A stretch of DNA of 64,000 nucleotides from Paguma larvata (Eukaryota; Chordata; Mammalia; Carnivora; Viverridae). Below, in pieces: positions 19,500 to 31,239 of this stretch. The translations under genes were made by a program, and so were the position numbers. How positions within the stretch are numbered: position 1 is the first letter of the stretch; every line of letters starts with the position of its first letter. Below the pieces are notes generated by a model. That model saw only the letters and a list, made by a program, of their open reading frames with translations, did not search any database and had not been told where the DNA came from. The DNA lies in NCBI GenBank assembly GCA_030068075.1, contig CM057826.1, positions 109,037,746-109,101,745 on the forward strand. Reading direction: 5' to 3'.

Positions 19500-19725
19500 C
19501 TGACTATGCTAAGCATCTCACATGCACTGCCCAATTCAATCTTAACAGCATCCCTCTGAGGTCATTAATAGAATTGCCTTTGTTTTTTCAATACGGAAAT
19601 GAAGGTTTACAGAAGTCAAGTCATTTGCCCAAGGTCAGAGAACCAGCAGGAGGTGGAGGAGGAGGAATTTGAACTAACTCTGGCATAGCTCTGCCTGTAA
19701 TCTCTTTGCTAAATAGGCCTCACTT
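19500..19725 (-). repeat. MIR SINE, reverse
   Basis: Reverse-complement MIR order: caatcttaacagcatccctc, gaggtcattaatagaattgc, ggaaatgaaggtttacagaa, catttgcccaaggtcagaga, ggaatttgaactaactctgg. Confidence 0.75.
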
Positions 19726-19739
19726 GCTATGGGTCAGTG

Positions 19740-20190
19740 TCAGGTTCAAGGTCCTCCAAGGCAACTCTAAGGGAAAGGGCAGCACCTAGAAGGCCTTTTC
19801 TCCAAGTTGCTAAATGTAAGTTTTCCTCATACATTAATTACTGCTTAGTGGTACACTTTTTACACTGCTATTTTTGGGCATGGTATGTTATGTTCCTGTA
19901 GTTACATTATTTATGTATATCTTCACATCTCTGCAAACCAAGAGGGATAAAAAGGCAGTGAGAAGTCCTGAGAGAAAAAAATACCAATTTTATGTTTTGA
20001 GATTTATTTTATTAGTTTGAAACAGGCACAAAAATCAGAATATAAGACATCATGTATAGTATCCTTGCCTATTTTAAAGTGGGCATTTACACATGGAAAT
20101 GTACAGACGAAAATAATGTTGACAGTGATTATCTTTAAGGTGAGCTTGGGCTATCACTTTATTTTTATGACTTTTTGTATTGTTTAAATG
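19740..20190. other. Unassigned sequence
   Basis: I see no gene or confident repeat in this stretch. Confidence 0.45.
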
Positions 20191-20650
20191 TTTTTCCTTA
20201 AAATAGGCATGCATTACTCTTATGATCAGAAAAATAAGAATATACATGTCCATTGTAGAAAACTTGGAAAGTCCAGAGAAGCGTAAAGAAAAAAATAACA
20301 ATCATCCAATAACTACCACTCAGTTAAAAATGCCAACATTTTGGCCAATATACTTTCAGTCATCTTCCTATATGCCTATTATGTGATCATATAGTATTTA
20401 TAATTTGGAGCATTGAGTTTCTTTACTTTTTTTTGGATAAGTATATTTTAAGCATTTTGTGATACTAAAAACCCTTCTTAGGCATTATTTAAATTACATA
20501 ATAAATTATATATACAGTTTACTTGACCATTGTACTGTATTTTTTTCTATTGTATTATAGCGAGCATCAATGATAAATTAAACATCTTCGTTCATAAATC
20601 TCGGTCTATATTTCAGAATGTTTTTCTGGATTCCCAGAACTACTGGATTA
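20190..20650 (-). repeat. Old L1 3'-end remnant, reverse
   Basis: Landmarks: cattgtagaaaacttggaaa, aaataacaatcatccaataa, ccaacattttggccaatata, and caatgataaattaaacatct. This is the antisense 3' region of an old L1M family, with deep divergence. Confidence 0.55.
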
Positions 20651-20671
20651 AAACGAATGATCATAATTTAG

Positions 20672-21140
20672 TTATCTGTTGCTGTGTAACAAACTAATCT
20701 AAAATAGAATTAAAAACAGTTTATTGTCATTCATGATTCTGCAGGTTGAATGGGCTGAACTTGGCATTTCTTGTTTTGGATCTCATGTAGTCAAATGGAG
20801 GTAGGTACTGGAGTCATCTGAAGACTCCAGCAGGTTGGGCATTCAGTAGGGCCTCTTCACACATGTCTGGTGTCTCTGTGCTCCTCCGCATGGCCTCTCC
20901 CCCCAGTGAAGTGGCCTAGATTTCTTCAGTTGCACTCAGGGCTCCAAGAGGTAGGAAGGAAAGCTATCAGTCCTTCAAGGCCAGCACCAAGAGCTGGCAC
21001 AGTGTCGCTTCTACCACATTCTATTATTGAAAGCAGTAACAAACCAGTCTAGATTATACTTCCTGATGAAAGAAGAGTAGCATGTGCCTACACGGAGTGT
21101 AGGAATTAATGGCAGTCACTTTGGAGTCAAGCTACCACAG
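20672..21140 (+). repeat. Mammalian LTR-like repeat (family uncertain)
   Basis: It begins agttatctgttgctgtgtaa and runs through attcatgattctgcaggttg, cttcacacatgtctggtgtc, ttgcactcagggctccaaga, gagctggcacagtgtcgctt and ctaccacattctattattga to end at ctaccaca. This order is a common ancient mammalian interspersed repeat. I believe it is LTR-type but cannot name the family. Confidence 0.55.
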
Positions 21141-21182
21141 ATTACTTTTGAAAATGTATTCAAGTATAGTTTGGTACAGTTT

Positions 21183-21375
21183 TTTTTTAAGTTGATTTAT
21201 TTATCTTGAGGGTGTCGTGGAGGGGCAGAGAGAGAGAGTCCCAAGTGGCCTCTGTGCTGTGAGTGCTGTTGTCAGCACAGAGTGCAATGCAGGGCTTGAA
21301 TTCACAAACCGTGAGATCATGACTGAGCCAAGTTGTACGCTTAACCACTGAACTGTCTGAGCCACCCAACGTCCC
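21183..21375 (-). mobile_element. CAN-SINE, diverged
   Basis: Reverse copy with a shortened GA tract and head ctgagccacccaacgtccct. The target duplication is 16 bp with one mismatch: tagtttggtacagttt at 21167-21182 and tagtttgatacagttt at 21376-21391. Confidence 0.93.
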
Positions 21376-21391
21376 TAGTTTGATACAGTTT

Positions 21392-22220
21392 AAAGCAAAC
21401 TTGTGAAATGGTTGAATACTTTGAATACTTACAAAATTCCACAGAAAGAAATCTTAGTAATGCTTTTTGAAGGAGGATGAGGAAGAGAAGCAGGCCTATC
21501 AAGATTGGCTCTCCTCAGCAGGCCTATATGCACAGTGAGGGCACAGCTGGGATGGAGTACTAACTAGTACCAGATTCCGTTGGATGACTTGTCATGCCTT
21601 AGGCAAACATGGAACTTTCTCATTATCCAAAGTTCGTCTCAGGCTATTCCTGGCCAGTTAGACCTCCAGGGCCAAACCACAACCTGAGCAGAGTTGCCAG
21701 GAGAGAGGGTGGGATAATGCTGGCAGGGCAGTGTCCTGGGGCAGCCCTAGGGGGACAAGGGCAAGCTGTCACTGGGAAGAGATTTGAGATAGAGATAGAG
21801 AGGGCTGTGAGGGGAAGGAAGACGGAGGCATAGGGCAAGGTGACCAACACAGAGATACTTTACTCTGGCCTGAAGACACAATGTATCTACAGTGCTTAGT
21901 AGTGCTAGGCATATGTCCATTATGACTGTCTTTCTGGAAATGATTGTCATTTTGCTTGATGTGAACCTTCCACAGAAGGTCCAGAAATCTAGCATTCTGC
22001 ATTGGTGGAAAATGCACCCACAAGGTCTTAGGAGAGTCTGAAATACTTTAGGAGTGGGAAAACTGAGGACTCCTTGTCTGCCTCAAATGCTCCTCTGCCC
22101 TGCTCATATAAGTCTAGAGCTCCCCTGTTCCCTTCACCCCTGATCTTCACGGAAGCAATCCCACCATCCTTAGCTGTCCCAGAACTTCATGAAGACAGGG
22201 GACGGTAGTGATGAGGAGCT
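21392..22220. other. Unassigned sequence
   Basis: No gene or confident repeat is visible. Several overlapping short frames on both strands around 21600-22020 have no recognisable product. Confidence 0.45.
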
Positions 22221-22224
22221 TCTG

Positions 22225-22425
22225 GAGCTCACTGCTCAGATTCAAAGTTGCCTCTACCACTTAATAGCTGTGAGTTTTAGTAACTTGGGTAGTTTCTCTG
22301 CACCTTGGCTTCCTCATCTATAAAACGGGTATTTAAGGATAGTCTCATCCATTTGGTTGTAGTGAGGACTGAATGAGTTAATTCATGTAGTTTCTTAGAA
22401 CTAAGTGTAGCACATAATAAATACC
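22225..22425 (+). repeat. MIR SINE
   Basis: MIR order: ccacttaatagctgtgagtt, gcttcctcatctataaaacg, gtagtgaggactgaatgagt, taagtgtagcacataataaa. Confidence 0.78.
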
Positions 22426-22479
22426 ATGCCTTAGTTATCTTAACTTTGTATCAGTTTTTCAAACCTAAAAATTTTTTCT

Positions 22480-22800
22480 GAGTTTTAAATAGATTGTATT
22501 GTTAGAGAAGTTTTAGGCTTCCAACCAAATTGAGCAAAAGGTACAGAGATTTCCACGTACCTCCTGTCCCCCAAATATGTATGGCCTCCCTTATTATCAA
22601 CCTCCCTCACTGGAGTGGCACATTTGTTATAATTGATGAATCTACAATCGATACATCATTATCACCCAGAGTTTATAGTTTACATTAGAGTTCATGCTTG
22701 GTATTACACTTTCTGAGAGTTTTAACAGATCTCAAGTGTAGTATCATTCAGCTTAGTTTTGCTGCCTTAAAACCCTTGGTGCTTCATCACTGTTAATAAC
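22480..22800 (-). repeat. Old L1-type 3' remnant
   Basis: The strings aattgagcaaaaggtacaga, tggagtggcacatttgttat, catcattatcacccagagtt and tagtttacattagagttcat belong to a common L1M-type 3' region. Strand and subfamily are less certain than the class. Confidence 0.5.
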
Positions 22801-23023
22801 AGCTTGTCTAAAATGATAGATAATGGACATTTCTTAGGTGTGCTTTGTTTCCTCTTGTAAACTAAAACTGAGTTAGTTTATGCGATGTGTATAATTGCCC
22901 CGCAGAGCCAGGAACAGCACAGTGCAAAAGTATACTGAATAATCAATAGGGCACATGAGCAGATGAATAAGATCTGTTGATGGATATAAAAGACTCAAAC
23001 TGACATAAGATTTTAATTAAAAA

Positions 23024-23240
23024 TTTTTTTTTAAATATTTATTTTTGAGAGACAGAGACAGAGAGACAGAGCATGAGTGAGTGAGGGGCAGAGAGAGAGA
23101 GGGAGACACAGAATATGAAGCAGACTCCAGACTCTGAGCTGTCAGCTCAGAGCCCGACATGAGACTCCAATTCACTAACTGTGAGATCATGACCTGAGCC
23201 AAAGTTGGACACTTAACCAACTGAGCCACCCAGGTGCCCC
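23024..23240 (-). mobile_element. CAN-SINE
   Basis: Full-length reverse copy, moderately diverged (gagactccaattcactaact), with head aactgagccacccaggtgcc. Flanks resemble each other (agattttaatta / agatttttaact) but the duplication is decayed. Confidence 0.92.
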
Positions 23241-23309
23241 GAGATTTTTAACTTTTTGAAGTTCTTAATATTTTCCACATCTTCTCCTGTGAACATACTA
23301 AATTTATTT

Positions 23310-23526
23310 TTATTTTTCGAAGTTTATTTATTTTGAGAGAGAAAAAGAGTGTGTGTGTGCACAAGTTGAGGAGGGGCAGAGTAAGAAGGGCAGAGAGAAT
23401 CCAAAGCAGGCTCCAGACTGTCAGTGCACAGCCCTACATGGGGCTCAAACTCACAAACTGTAAGATCATGACCTGACCTGAAGTCAAGAGTTGGACACCT
23501 AACTGACTGAGCCACCCAGGCACCCC
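23310..23526 (-). mobile_element. CAN-SINE, older subtype
   Basis: Reverse copy with gtgtgtgtgtgc inside the GA tract and body aatccaaagcaggctccaga followed directly by ctgtcagtgcacagccc. The head ends gactgagccacccaggcacc. Confidence 0.92.
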
Positions 23527-23556
23527 AAACATATTATTTTTATGGTCAGTAAATAC

Positions 23557-23764
23557 ATTTTTTAAAATGTTTATTTTATTTTTAAGAGAGAGACAGAGTG
23601 TGAACAGAGGAGGGGAAGAGAGAGAGGGAGACAGAATCCAAAGCAGGCTCCAGGCTCTGAGCTGTCAGCACAGAGCCCAATGCGAGGCTTGAACTCACAA
23701 ACCATGAGATCATGACCTGAGCTGAAGTTGGACACTCAACTGACTGAGTCACCCATGCGCCCCT
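23557..23764 (-). mobile_element. CAN-SINE
   Basis: Full-length reverse copy with head gactgagtcacccatgcgcc. Flanks tatggtcagtaaata and tatagtcaataaata (near 23541 and 23765) form an imperfect target duplication. It is the third of three same-orientation copies within about 740 bp. Confidence 0.94.
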
Positions 23765-23797
23765 ATAGTCAATAAATAAACAATACCGAAGGTGACT

Positions 23798-23845
23798 TGT
23801 GTGTGCATGTGTGTGTGTGTGTGCGTGTGTGCGTGTGTGTGTGTT
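23798..23845. repeat. (GT)n microsatellite, interrupted
   Basis: GT dinucleotides with gcat and gcgt interruptions follow closely after a SINE head. Confidence 0.93.
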
Positions 23846-23989
23846 TTAAAGACCTTAAATTGTTCTTTGTTTCTCAGCCTCTCCATACTCACTAATTCTT
23901 AGCTCTGGCTCATCTTTGGCAACGAACACCATGTTATCTATGGCAGGAGGTACTCAGTTTTTCAGTTAGTGTTTACTTGTATAATTGTT

Positions 23990-24080
23990 AAGGGCACAGA
24001 CTCCAGAGCCAAATGCTCGGGTCTATATCTCAGTTCCTCACATCGTAGTTGTGCGAATTTGTACAAGTTACTTATTTCTC
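23990..24080 (+). repeat. MIR SINE, 5' part
   Basis: The string gggcacagactccagagcca, then tatatctcagttcctcacat and gtacaagttacttatttctc, match the MIR 5' half. Confidence 0.65.
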
Positions 24081-24084
24081 TGTG

Positions 24085-25165
24085 ACCAGAATGTAATATC
24101 TGCTTGTAAGTGATAGCTCTACAGCTTTTTAGGGTATCCAGGATTACCCCATAGTAGTTTCTGTTCCAGTTAAGCACTGTCAAGGGTCCCTTTGTGCCCT
24201 CCCCTATGCACTGCCACACCATATAGTGGCCTGAGGAAGTAAAATACTGACAAAAGAAGCTGCATTTTCAATTTTTATACAAATTTAACTGTGGGCTTAT
24301 CTTACCTTTTGAACTAAATCTCTCTTGTAACATAATAAACACATTAAGTTTCATTATTTTATTAGATTTACAGATTGCTCCTTCCATCCCCATTTTGCCC
24401 TTTTATGGCAACAGCAAGATGTAACAAGACCAGAATATGAGTTGAGTCACTGTTGAAATTGTCTAGTCAGAGAAGGTCCAGGCAGGTCTTATCACCCTGT
24501 ATCCCAGCTTATCTTGGCATGGTGTATGAGAATCTGTATGATTGGAGGTTATCTCTCTCACAGCCAAAATGTCAATTACTAGATCCTATATTGTTAGAGA
24601 AATGTCCAATGTTGTGACTTCTGCCAATTTCAGTCAAACTTGAAGTTAAGTCCTCTTTGGTTATTATTATGCTACTGTTAGCCTGAGGTTTCTGCAAAGT
24701 TCCTACACCGAGTAATGTTTAATTTGTTCAGTATAAAGCTCAAAACAAAATGGTCCTATTTGCAAGTAATGGCTGATGTGTTCCTTCACAAAAATGACTT
24801 AATTCAATAAACAGCTTTGAGTAGTTGATGTCTCTAGGCACTAAGATAGGTGCAAGGGTATAGTGGTATAGGCCAGTGAAGATTTCTTTCTTCATGAAGC
24901 TTGCAGTGTGGCCAAGAGTCAAAGACTGATTTGTGAATCAATAATGTTCAGTGCTTCAACATTAAGAGATAAAATAAAAGCCCCATACCCTAAATATTTT
25001 TTGTAAAGCCCCTGGGTTATTTCCTGTGATTCTAGGTCATATCTCAACTAGGAAGCTCTAATCAACTCTCTTTTTATTCCCCTTTCTCTTCACCACCCCC
25101 TATTTCTTTGCCATATCTTTCTTTTGACTTCCTGGTCAAAACCTGGGGATAGTGCCTTTGATTGG
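24085..25165. other. Unassigned sequence
   Basis: I see no gene, RNA or confident repeat here. Frames are short and unconvincing. Confidence 0.45.
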
Positions 25166-25169
25166 TGGA

Positions 25170-25694
25170 TGTATTAGTCTGCATTCTCCAGAGAAACAGA
25201 ATAAGTAGGATATATATGATTTATTGTAGGAATTACATAATAAGGAATGAGATTTATTATGAGGAATGTGTCAGATAGTTGTAGACATTGAGAAGTCTTA
25301 AGATCTGTAGTTGGCAAGCCTGGAGACCCAAGAATGCTGATGGTATAGTTTCATTCCAAGTCAAAGTCCTAAGAACTAGGAAAGTCAATAGCATAAGTTC
25401 CAGCCTGAGCCTACAGGTGGGAGAAGACAGATATCTCAGCTTGAGAAAGGTCAGGCACAAAGAACACATTTTTTCTACTCTACCTTTTTGTTTTATTCAA
25501 TTCTTCCATGGATTGGACAAGACTCACCATATTGGAAAGGGCAGTCTGTTTTACTCAGTTCATGGTTTGAAATGTTAATCACATCTAGAAACACCCTCAT
25601 AGGCACACTATCACAGACATACCTAGAATATTGTTTAACCATATACCTGGCAGCCAATGGCCCAGTAAGTGAACAAATCAAATAAGCCATCACA
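25170..25694 (+). mobile_element. Solo LTR, MLT2-like (ERVL class)
   Basis: It starts tgtattagtctgcattctcc, then gagaaacagaataagtagga and gatttattgtaggaattaca. It contains gcctggagacccaagaatgc, ttactcagttcatggtttga and agaaacaccctcataggcac, and ends with caca. The order and TG...CA ends fit an old ERVL LTR. The flanking 5-mers gtgga and gtgag may be a decayed duplication. It has no coding content. Confidence 0.7.
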
Positions 25695-26435
25695 GTGAGC
25701 CATCAAGTGCCCAAATTCTAGCTGCAAGGGAGGCTGGGATAATAAATAGCTGACCTTTGAAGCTTAGACAAAGAGAGATGGCTCTGTGTGTTTAAATGAG
25801 AGATTCCTCTAACCTGTAAAGGAAGGGTTAGATGCTAGGTCACTAAAAAGAATGGCATCTGTTTCCTAAAATCTAGAATCCAGTTTTCCTGATTCCAAGT
25901 CCAGTGCTTTCTTCACTATATCTTCGTTGTTTCTCCCCTCGACTCTTTATTTTCAGAAAACAGCCTGGTAGGGTGAGAGAGCATGGAGAATTCCATTCTT
26001 GAGTGTATATTTAATTATCTCTACACTGGAGCGAATACCATCAACCGATTTTTTTTTTCATGGGAATTCAAGCCCCACTCTCTTTGGCAGAAAGTCCTAA
26101 CTATTTTTGGAAGTTGGAAAAAAATTCAGAGAATCTGGTTTACTTTTGGTCATGTACAGTAGTGTTATTTTTATGTATCTAGGACAGTGACATGGTCAGT
26201 GCTTGTTTTTAATTGGCTTTCTGGGGACACAAGGGTGGAGTATGAGGTCAGGAACAAGGCAGGGAAATCACTCACAATTGGCTGGAATCCTGTCCTTTTG
26301 GTCTGTACTCTCTGTCACAAATCCTCTTCTCCCTCAGTGCCTGAGAGCCTCTCCCTCAGAGCCTACCAAGCCTCTCTCTGGTTTTCCTACTTCCTTTTGA
26401 TTCAAACTAGAATGTTCTCTACAGGTTGGCAGAAA
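25695..26435. other. Unassigned sequence
   Basis: I see no confident gene or repeat. The first 70 bp (gctgcaagggaggctgggat near 25721) resembles the tail of an old LTR-type repeat. Confidence 0.4.
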
Positions 26436-26439
26436 GTGC

Positions 26440-26575
26440 TCTAATCCAAGAATCAGGACACCTGCATTTGAGTTGCAGCTCTTTCACTTAATCCCCGTAA
26501 GTGTTAGACAAGTTACTTACTCACTTGGAATCTCAATTTCTTTATCTGTGAAGCAAAGTTACTGGATTAGATAAT
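26440..26575 (+). repeat. MIR SINE, 5' half
   Basis: The strings caggacacctgcatttgagt, ttagacaagttacttactca and tctcaatttctttatctgtg follow the MIR order. Confidence 0.7.
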
Positions 26576-26579
26576 GCTT

Positions 26580-27485
26580 TCAACCAAATGCCAGAGCACT
26601 TTTGCCTGAAAATCATAATATCCAAGTAAAAATGACCTTAAAAGTAAGGGACATATTATGTCAAAATAAAAATTTTGGACTTAAGATTATTTCTTGAATT
26701 GGTTCAACAGCTCCATGTTATAATCACAGACACAGGCTCTTTTGTCTTACTGAGCTGTCATCTTTAGTTTGGTAGCTCTCCTGATGCGTGCATATGGCTG
26801 CCATGGTTTGAGGCCTCAAGAGTATTACTTCCTTGCAAGTTGTGTGTTTTTTGTTTTTTGTTTTTTGTTTTTTGTTTTTAAATCAGGGAGGAAGCCTTTC
26901 ATAGAAGATCTCAGCAGACTTCTTCTAGGTTCCGCGCCACAGTCTCAGAGGAAGGTAGAAAAATGACTATCAGATATTTGAAGCCTCCGTGGAATGATGT
27001 CAGGCTCTATCAATGAGGGTAAAGACCTGCAAAATCCTTTCAATTTCCAACATTTATTGATGTTCTTCTTCAGTGAATAAAAGGATCAGACTCTGACACT
27101 GCTACTTGAGTGTTGGGTCTTGCATGACTTTGAAAGAACAGTGGCCTCTTCCTTTTATGAAAGGTACATGGAGTGGATCTTTGCAGTACTCTTTAGAAAA
27201 CTTTTCATGGAGGAGTAATGAATTGCCTATTTTGGGCGGTAATTTCCATTTTTAAAATATAGAAACATAAAGATACACTCAGTATATCCTTCCCATGAGG
27301 TTTGTATTTTTTCCTTATTTCTTTCTGTAGTGCATCCTCATCATTGTGGCAAGGTTGGAAGTATCCCATTTACCCTCATCACAGATTGGGTTCTCTGGAA
27401 GCCAACACTCAGATAGGGACTAAAACCTGTTGTATCCATAGTATAATTGTTCTACTGAGATTTGCAATCAATTCCAAATGGCTTC
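26580..27485. other. Unassigned sequence with (TTTTTTG)n
   Basis: The only clear element is a heptamer simple repeat, TTTTTTG in about four to five units, at 26847-26879. The rest shows no gene or repeat I can name. Confidence 0.5.
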
Positions 27486-27489
27486 TTTT

Positions 27490-28760
27490 CTGATTACGGA
27501 TAGTTTCAACACCATATTGTCTGCTGATCATATGGTCTTAGTGGCAGGGCTACTTTTACCATAACCTGGAACTGCTGTACAGCCATTTTCTCTTCTAGGC
27601 CATGCAGAAATCTGGAAGCCTTTTGTATCATCCAGTATGTGGTCTGGCAAAGTACCCTTGCATGTGGATATGTTGTCTTTACAACCTCAAGAGGCTCACC
27701 AGATTTGTGCTTCCTTATTAGTGATGTAGTATGGTCCTTTCTCCTCAAGACTTATCCACATCTTTTAGCAATGGGTTTGGAGCTGAAAACTGGCTCAGGT
27801 CCAGAAATTGGGCAAGGACTGTGGCAGTTTATTGGGATGAGTGTTCTTAACCTCCCGGTTATCTGTCCTTAACTTTCTACTGGTACAAGTTGAATAGTAT
27901 TTTTGTCTGCCATTTATTATTTTGCTCTTTGGGATGCTATGCTTTGAGTTAGGCACTCTAGACCACCACCTCAGTTTTGCTGATTCCTGCAATGACTGTA
28001 AACTGCTGGGTTCTGAACTCTTATGTTCTGGAGCCCTATAATTTCCTTCACTGTCAGTCAGCCCAGTTCTGTAACGGTATCTCTTAGTCTTGTCAGCCCT
28101 GGCCTACAAAGGGGAACCAACACTGTTTTCGTTTTGTTTGTTTGTTTGTTTTACTCTTCTCAGTGGTGTATACCTTATGACTTTATAAATGATGTGTCCT
28201 TTGGGCTTTCTATGGAACACTATCTTCTGGTGACCTTTTGGCCATAAGTAGTATATCCATTCCAGTATGGCCACTTCTCTGAGCTCTTAATCCCTTTGTC
28301 CACTATGGTAATTCTGGCATTTCAACTTCACTCAGCATGTGCATCCCTTTTTCAAAACTTCTGGGAGCTATTGGAGTAGTGAGTTTACTATATCTTAGGG
28401 TCTTCTGCAAGGTGTTAAATCCAGGATCTCAGAAAAACAACCCCAAGTACACACACTATTCACTACCCAATTTATATTCCAGCCTCTTGATCAAGTACCC
28501 TCAGAATCCAGTCCTGCATATCTTTCCCTGGACCTGCTGGTACATGCAGGTAGTTATTGGCAATCTTTTATGGTATGGCCTCTTTCCTCCTTTATTAGTT
28601 TGTCATTAAGTAATATTTGGATGGCACAACTCTTTGTCTCCCTTAGTCCCTAACCTGTTGTTTGTTATTCTATATATCAAACACAGTGACATCCTTGGGG
28701 GAAAAAAGTTGCTGATATATACTAAGAGTCCTGGAGCTTCCACTAAGGGGCCTTATCAAT
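27490..28760 (-). mobile_element. Possible ancient endogenous retrovirus internal remnant
   Basis: This stretch lacks SINE or LINE landmarks and reads like degenerate ERVL/MaLR-type internal sequence in reverse. A minus-strand frame of 80 codons lies at 27506-27748 and a further broken one upstream at 27795-27992. All are short and interrupted, so nothing functional remains. A short (TTTG)n sits at 28135-28152. I rely on a general impression of the sequence; the family is not established. Confidence 0.3.
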
Positions 28761-28799
28761 GAAGATAGATTAAGCAATGTCTTGGTAACATAACCAAAT

Positions 28800-29105
28800 C
28801 TCCTTGCTTAATGGAACACAAATTTATTTCTTGCTCACATTAGAGTCTAACTCAGGTCATGTAGCTTTTCTTAACAGCTCATCTTGAAGCTATGACTCAA
28901 GGATCCAGTTGGGCTTTCCTCATTTGACTATGTTATCTGGATACATAATTTCCAAGATCACACAAAGTGGGAAGAGAATGCTAGATTATTGAGGGAGATG
29001 TTTTTAATGACCAATGTCACAAGTGGTTTCAGTATGTTCATCTTTATTCCATTAGTTCCCAATCTATGTGCAGAGAAAGCTGGACCATACATTCTGTGTG
29101 CTCAC
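28800..29105 (+). repeat. Possible old LTR-type repeat fragment
   Basis: The order ggaacacaaatttatttctt, gctcacattagagtctaact, and later taatgaccaatgtcacaagt and gcagagaaagctggaccata, resembles a mammalian-wide LTR-type repeat. Divergence is high and the boundaries are approximate. Confidence 0.3.
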
Positions 29106-29779
29106 AAAAAATGGTGTAGTGAACATATAATATTGGCTTTGTAACAGAAGTCAAACCCCAATTCCCTGTCCCCCTCTCCCAAAAGCATCTTCTTCAATTC
29201 TCAGTTTGCATATGCTTGTTTTTGATTCAAGCTCCAGACATGACCCTTTGAGTGCCCTTAATAATGACTGAGAGATTTGGGGGACCAGGTTTAATGTTTG
29301 AGTGTGTATGTGGGTAACCATCTTTGAGGGAATCCCAAAACTAAGTATAGATTAATAGAATTATTTGTGTGTCCTCTAAACACCATTGTGTTAGCCAGTT
29401 GAGACTCTCTTTCCTCCATTCTACCTATCTAGGATAAGACTCTGTCTACAAGGTCTCATACTAACTCTTCGGTGTTCCATACAGCCTCACTTAGGTGCCT
29501 CCTGAGGGCTGTAGCTGAAAGAATGGTTTGTGAGCACGTATGAGACTGCACCTCCTTTGTGGATTGCCCAAAATAACTGCAGAGAGATGTACATTTCAGA
29601 GAGGCAGCCAAACACTCCATGGAAGCAGGTGAAGCAAAAGCAGGCTTTGTATATTCTTGATTTTCTGGTGACTTTTTTTTTTTTGTATCACTGGTTTGGT
29701 AAAATGTAGGAACATTTGAACTATATTAAATTGTTTTTTTGTGTTTCCTGTTTTATCGTTTTAAGTCTTTGTACTTTGT

Positions 29780-30010
29780 AGCATCGTAGTTAACTGTTAA
29801 GATTCTGGAATCAAAGAGACAGGAGTTGAATCATAGCTCAGGCACTTAATATCTTTTGATAAATCATTTACCCTTCCTGAGCCCAGTTTCTTTGTTAGTA
29901 AATTGGGGATAATAATACCTCCCTAAATGGTTGGGGAGAAAATAGGGTAATATATATACAGTGCTTAGAACATTATCTTCAACATAACAGTTTAATAATG
30001 ACATATACAT
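29780..30010 (+). repeat. MIR SINE
   Basis: Nearly complete MIR order: gattctggaatcaaagagac, ttgaatcatagctcaggcac, cccagtttctttgttagtaa, gataataatacctccctaaa, cagtgcttagaacattatct. Confidence 0.8.
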
Positions 30011-30044
30011 TATAATTATCTTCCCACTTCTATTTTAGGCTATA

Positions 30045-30140
30045 ATAAGGTAGGGACAAGGCTTTACTCATTTTTTTAATCACTCACCATGGCTAGCATA
30101 ATGTCATGAACATTATGGACACCGAATCTTTGTTAAGATA
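30045..30140 (+). repeat. Possible L2 3' fragment
   Basis: The string taaggtagggacaaggcttt, then tcactcaccatggctagca and tctttgttaagat, recalls the L2 3' end (gggcagggac...ctagaacagtgcctgg type). Confidence 0.35.
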
Positions 30141-30144
30141 ATTT

Positions 30145-30980
30145 AAAGTAACTTCAGTAATACTTTAGTTTCAATTAGTCAAAATGCCTTGTACAAATTC
30201 AGGACATAATAAGAATTACATATATACTAATTTTAGACCATGCTTTTTATTCCCTATCAGTAGCATAAACATTTTGAACATTATTTAACAGCATTGTTGG
30301 TTTTTTTATTGACTCAATTCTTGATTGCTTGCTAAGTCCCCTTTGTGAACTTGGTAGAAAGCATGATGCAAGATAGTGAGCTGAGGTTGGGGCGAGTGGA
30401 GTGAAACCAGTGACAGTCACAGACATGTAGCTGCAATTTGGCCTCATTAGCACAGTGCCCTAATTAAGTGCCAAGTAGTTATTATCAATAATTCAAGTAT
30501 CCATAATGAGCTAATTGCCTGAGCAAGAGATGGAGGGTCCAGTGACAAAGGTAGAAATAAGCAATCGCAGAAACTATCACTGTTCTAATAAAATGGTTCA
30601 CTCAATATGAATGCTCTTTGTACTGCAGAAAGTTTTTAAATTTTATTTCTACCTATAACTGAATGAAGTCCTAATAAAAGCAGGGCTTGCCCTATGCTTC
30701 TGTCAGACTATATTTAGTTCTATAAATCAAAAGCCAACAGAAGTTTTTCTTAAAGAACAAAGACAAGGGAAACAAGGCAACGGGGGTCACAAATCAATTC
30801 AAAGTAACACATTTAAAAAATAAGTATTAAATTATAGAGCACTTTCTATAGTACAAATATAGACCTAGCAATCAAATTGAAAGAAGTTGAGAGTTCTACT
30901 TGCAGACATTAATTATAGGTGAAACGAGTGTACTGCTGGGTAGGGTAAAATAGGCAAGTGAGTCAGTATTCAAAATTTAT
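30145..30980. other. Unassigned sequence
   Basis: I see no gene or confident repeat. An AT-rich part near 30470-30510 contains taattgcctgagc-like motifs. Confidence 0.45.
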
Positions 30981-30999
30981 TTAAAAAAACCAACCAAAT

Positions 31000-31224
31000 G
31001 GGGCGTCTGGGTGGCTCAGTCGGTAAGCGTCTGACTTTGGCTCAGGTTATGATTTCATGGTTCTTGGGTTCGAGCCCTATGTTGAACTCTGTGCTGACAG
31101 CTCAGAGCTTGGAGCCTGCTTCAGATTCTGTGTCTCCCTCTGTCTCTGGTCCTCCCCTGCTCATGCTCTGTCTCCCTCTCTCTCAAAAATGAAGATAATA
31201 AAAATTTTTAAAAATTTTAAAAGT
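31000..31224 (+). mobile_element. CAN-SINE, forward
   Basis: The first forward copy in the window. Its head is ggggcgtctgggtggctcag, an A-box-like ggctcagtcgg is followed by a B-box match ggttcgagccc at 31067-31077, then cttcagattctgtgtctccc, a CT-rich tract and an A-rich tail. A 14-bp duplication with one mismatch lies at 30984-30997 (aaaaaaccaaccaa) and 31225-31238 (aaaaaaccaagcaa). Confidence 0.95.
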
Positions 31225-31239
31225 AAAAAACCAAGCAAG

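Noticed and set aside
31000..31077. tRNA-like gene with A and B boxes
   Set aside because: It is the tRNA-Lys-related head of a SINE, with B box ggttcgagccc but no complete tRNA fold, and it is followed by the SINE body and tail.
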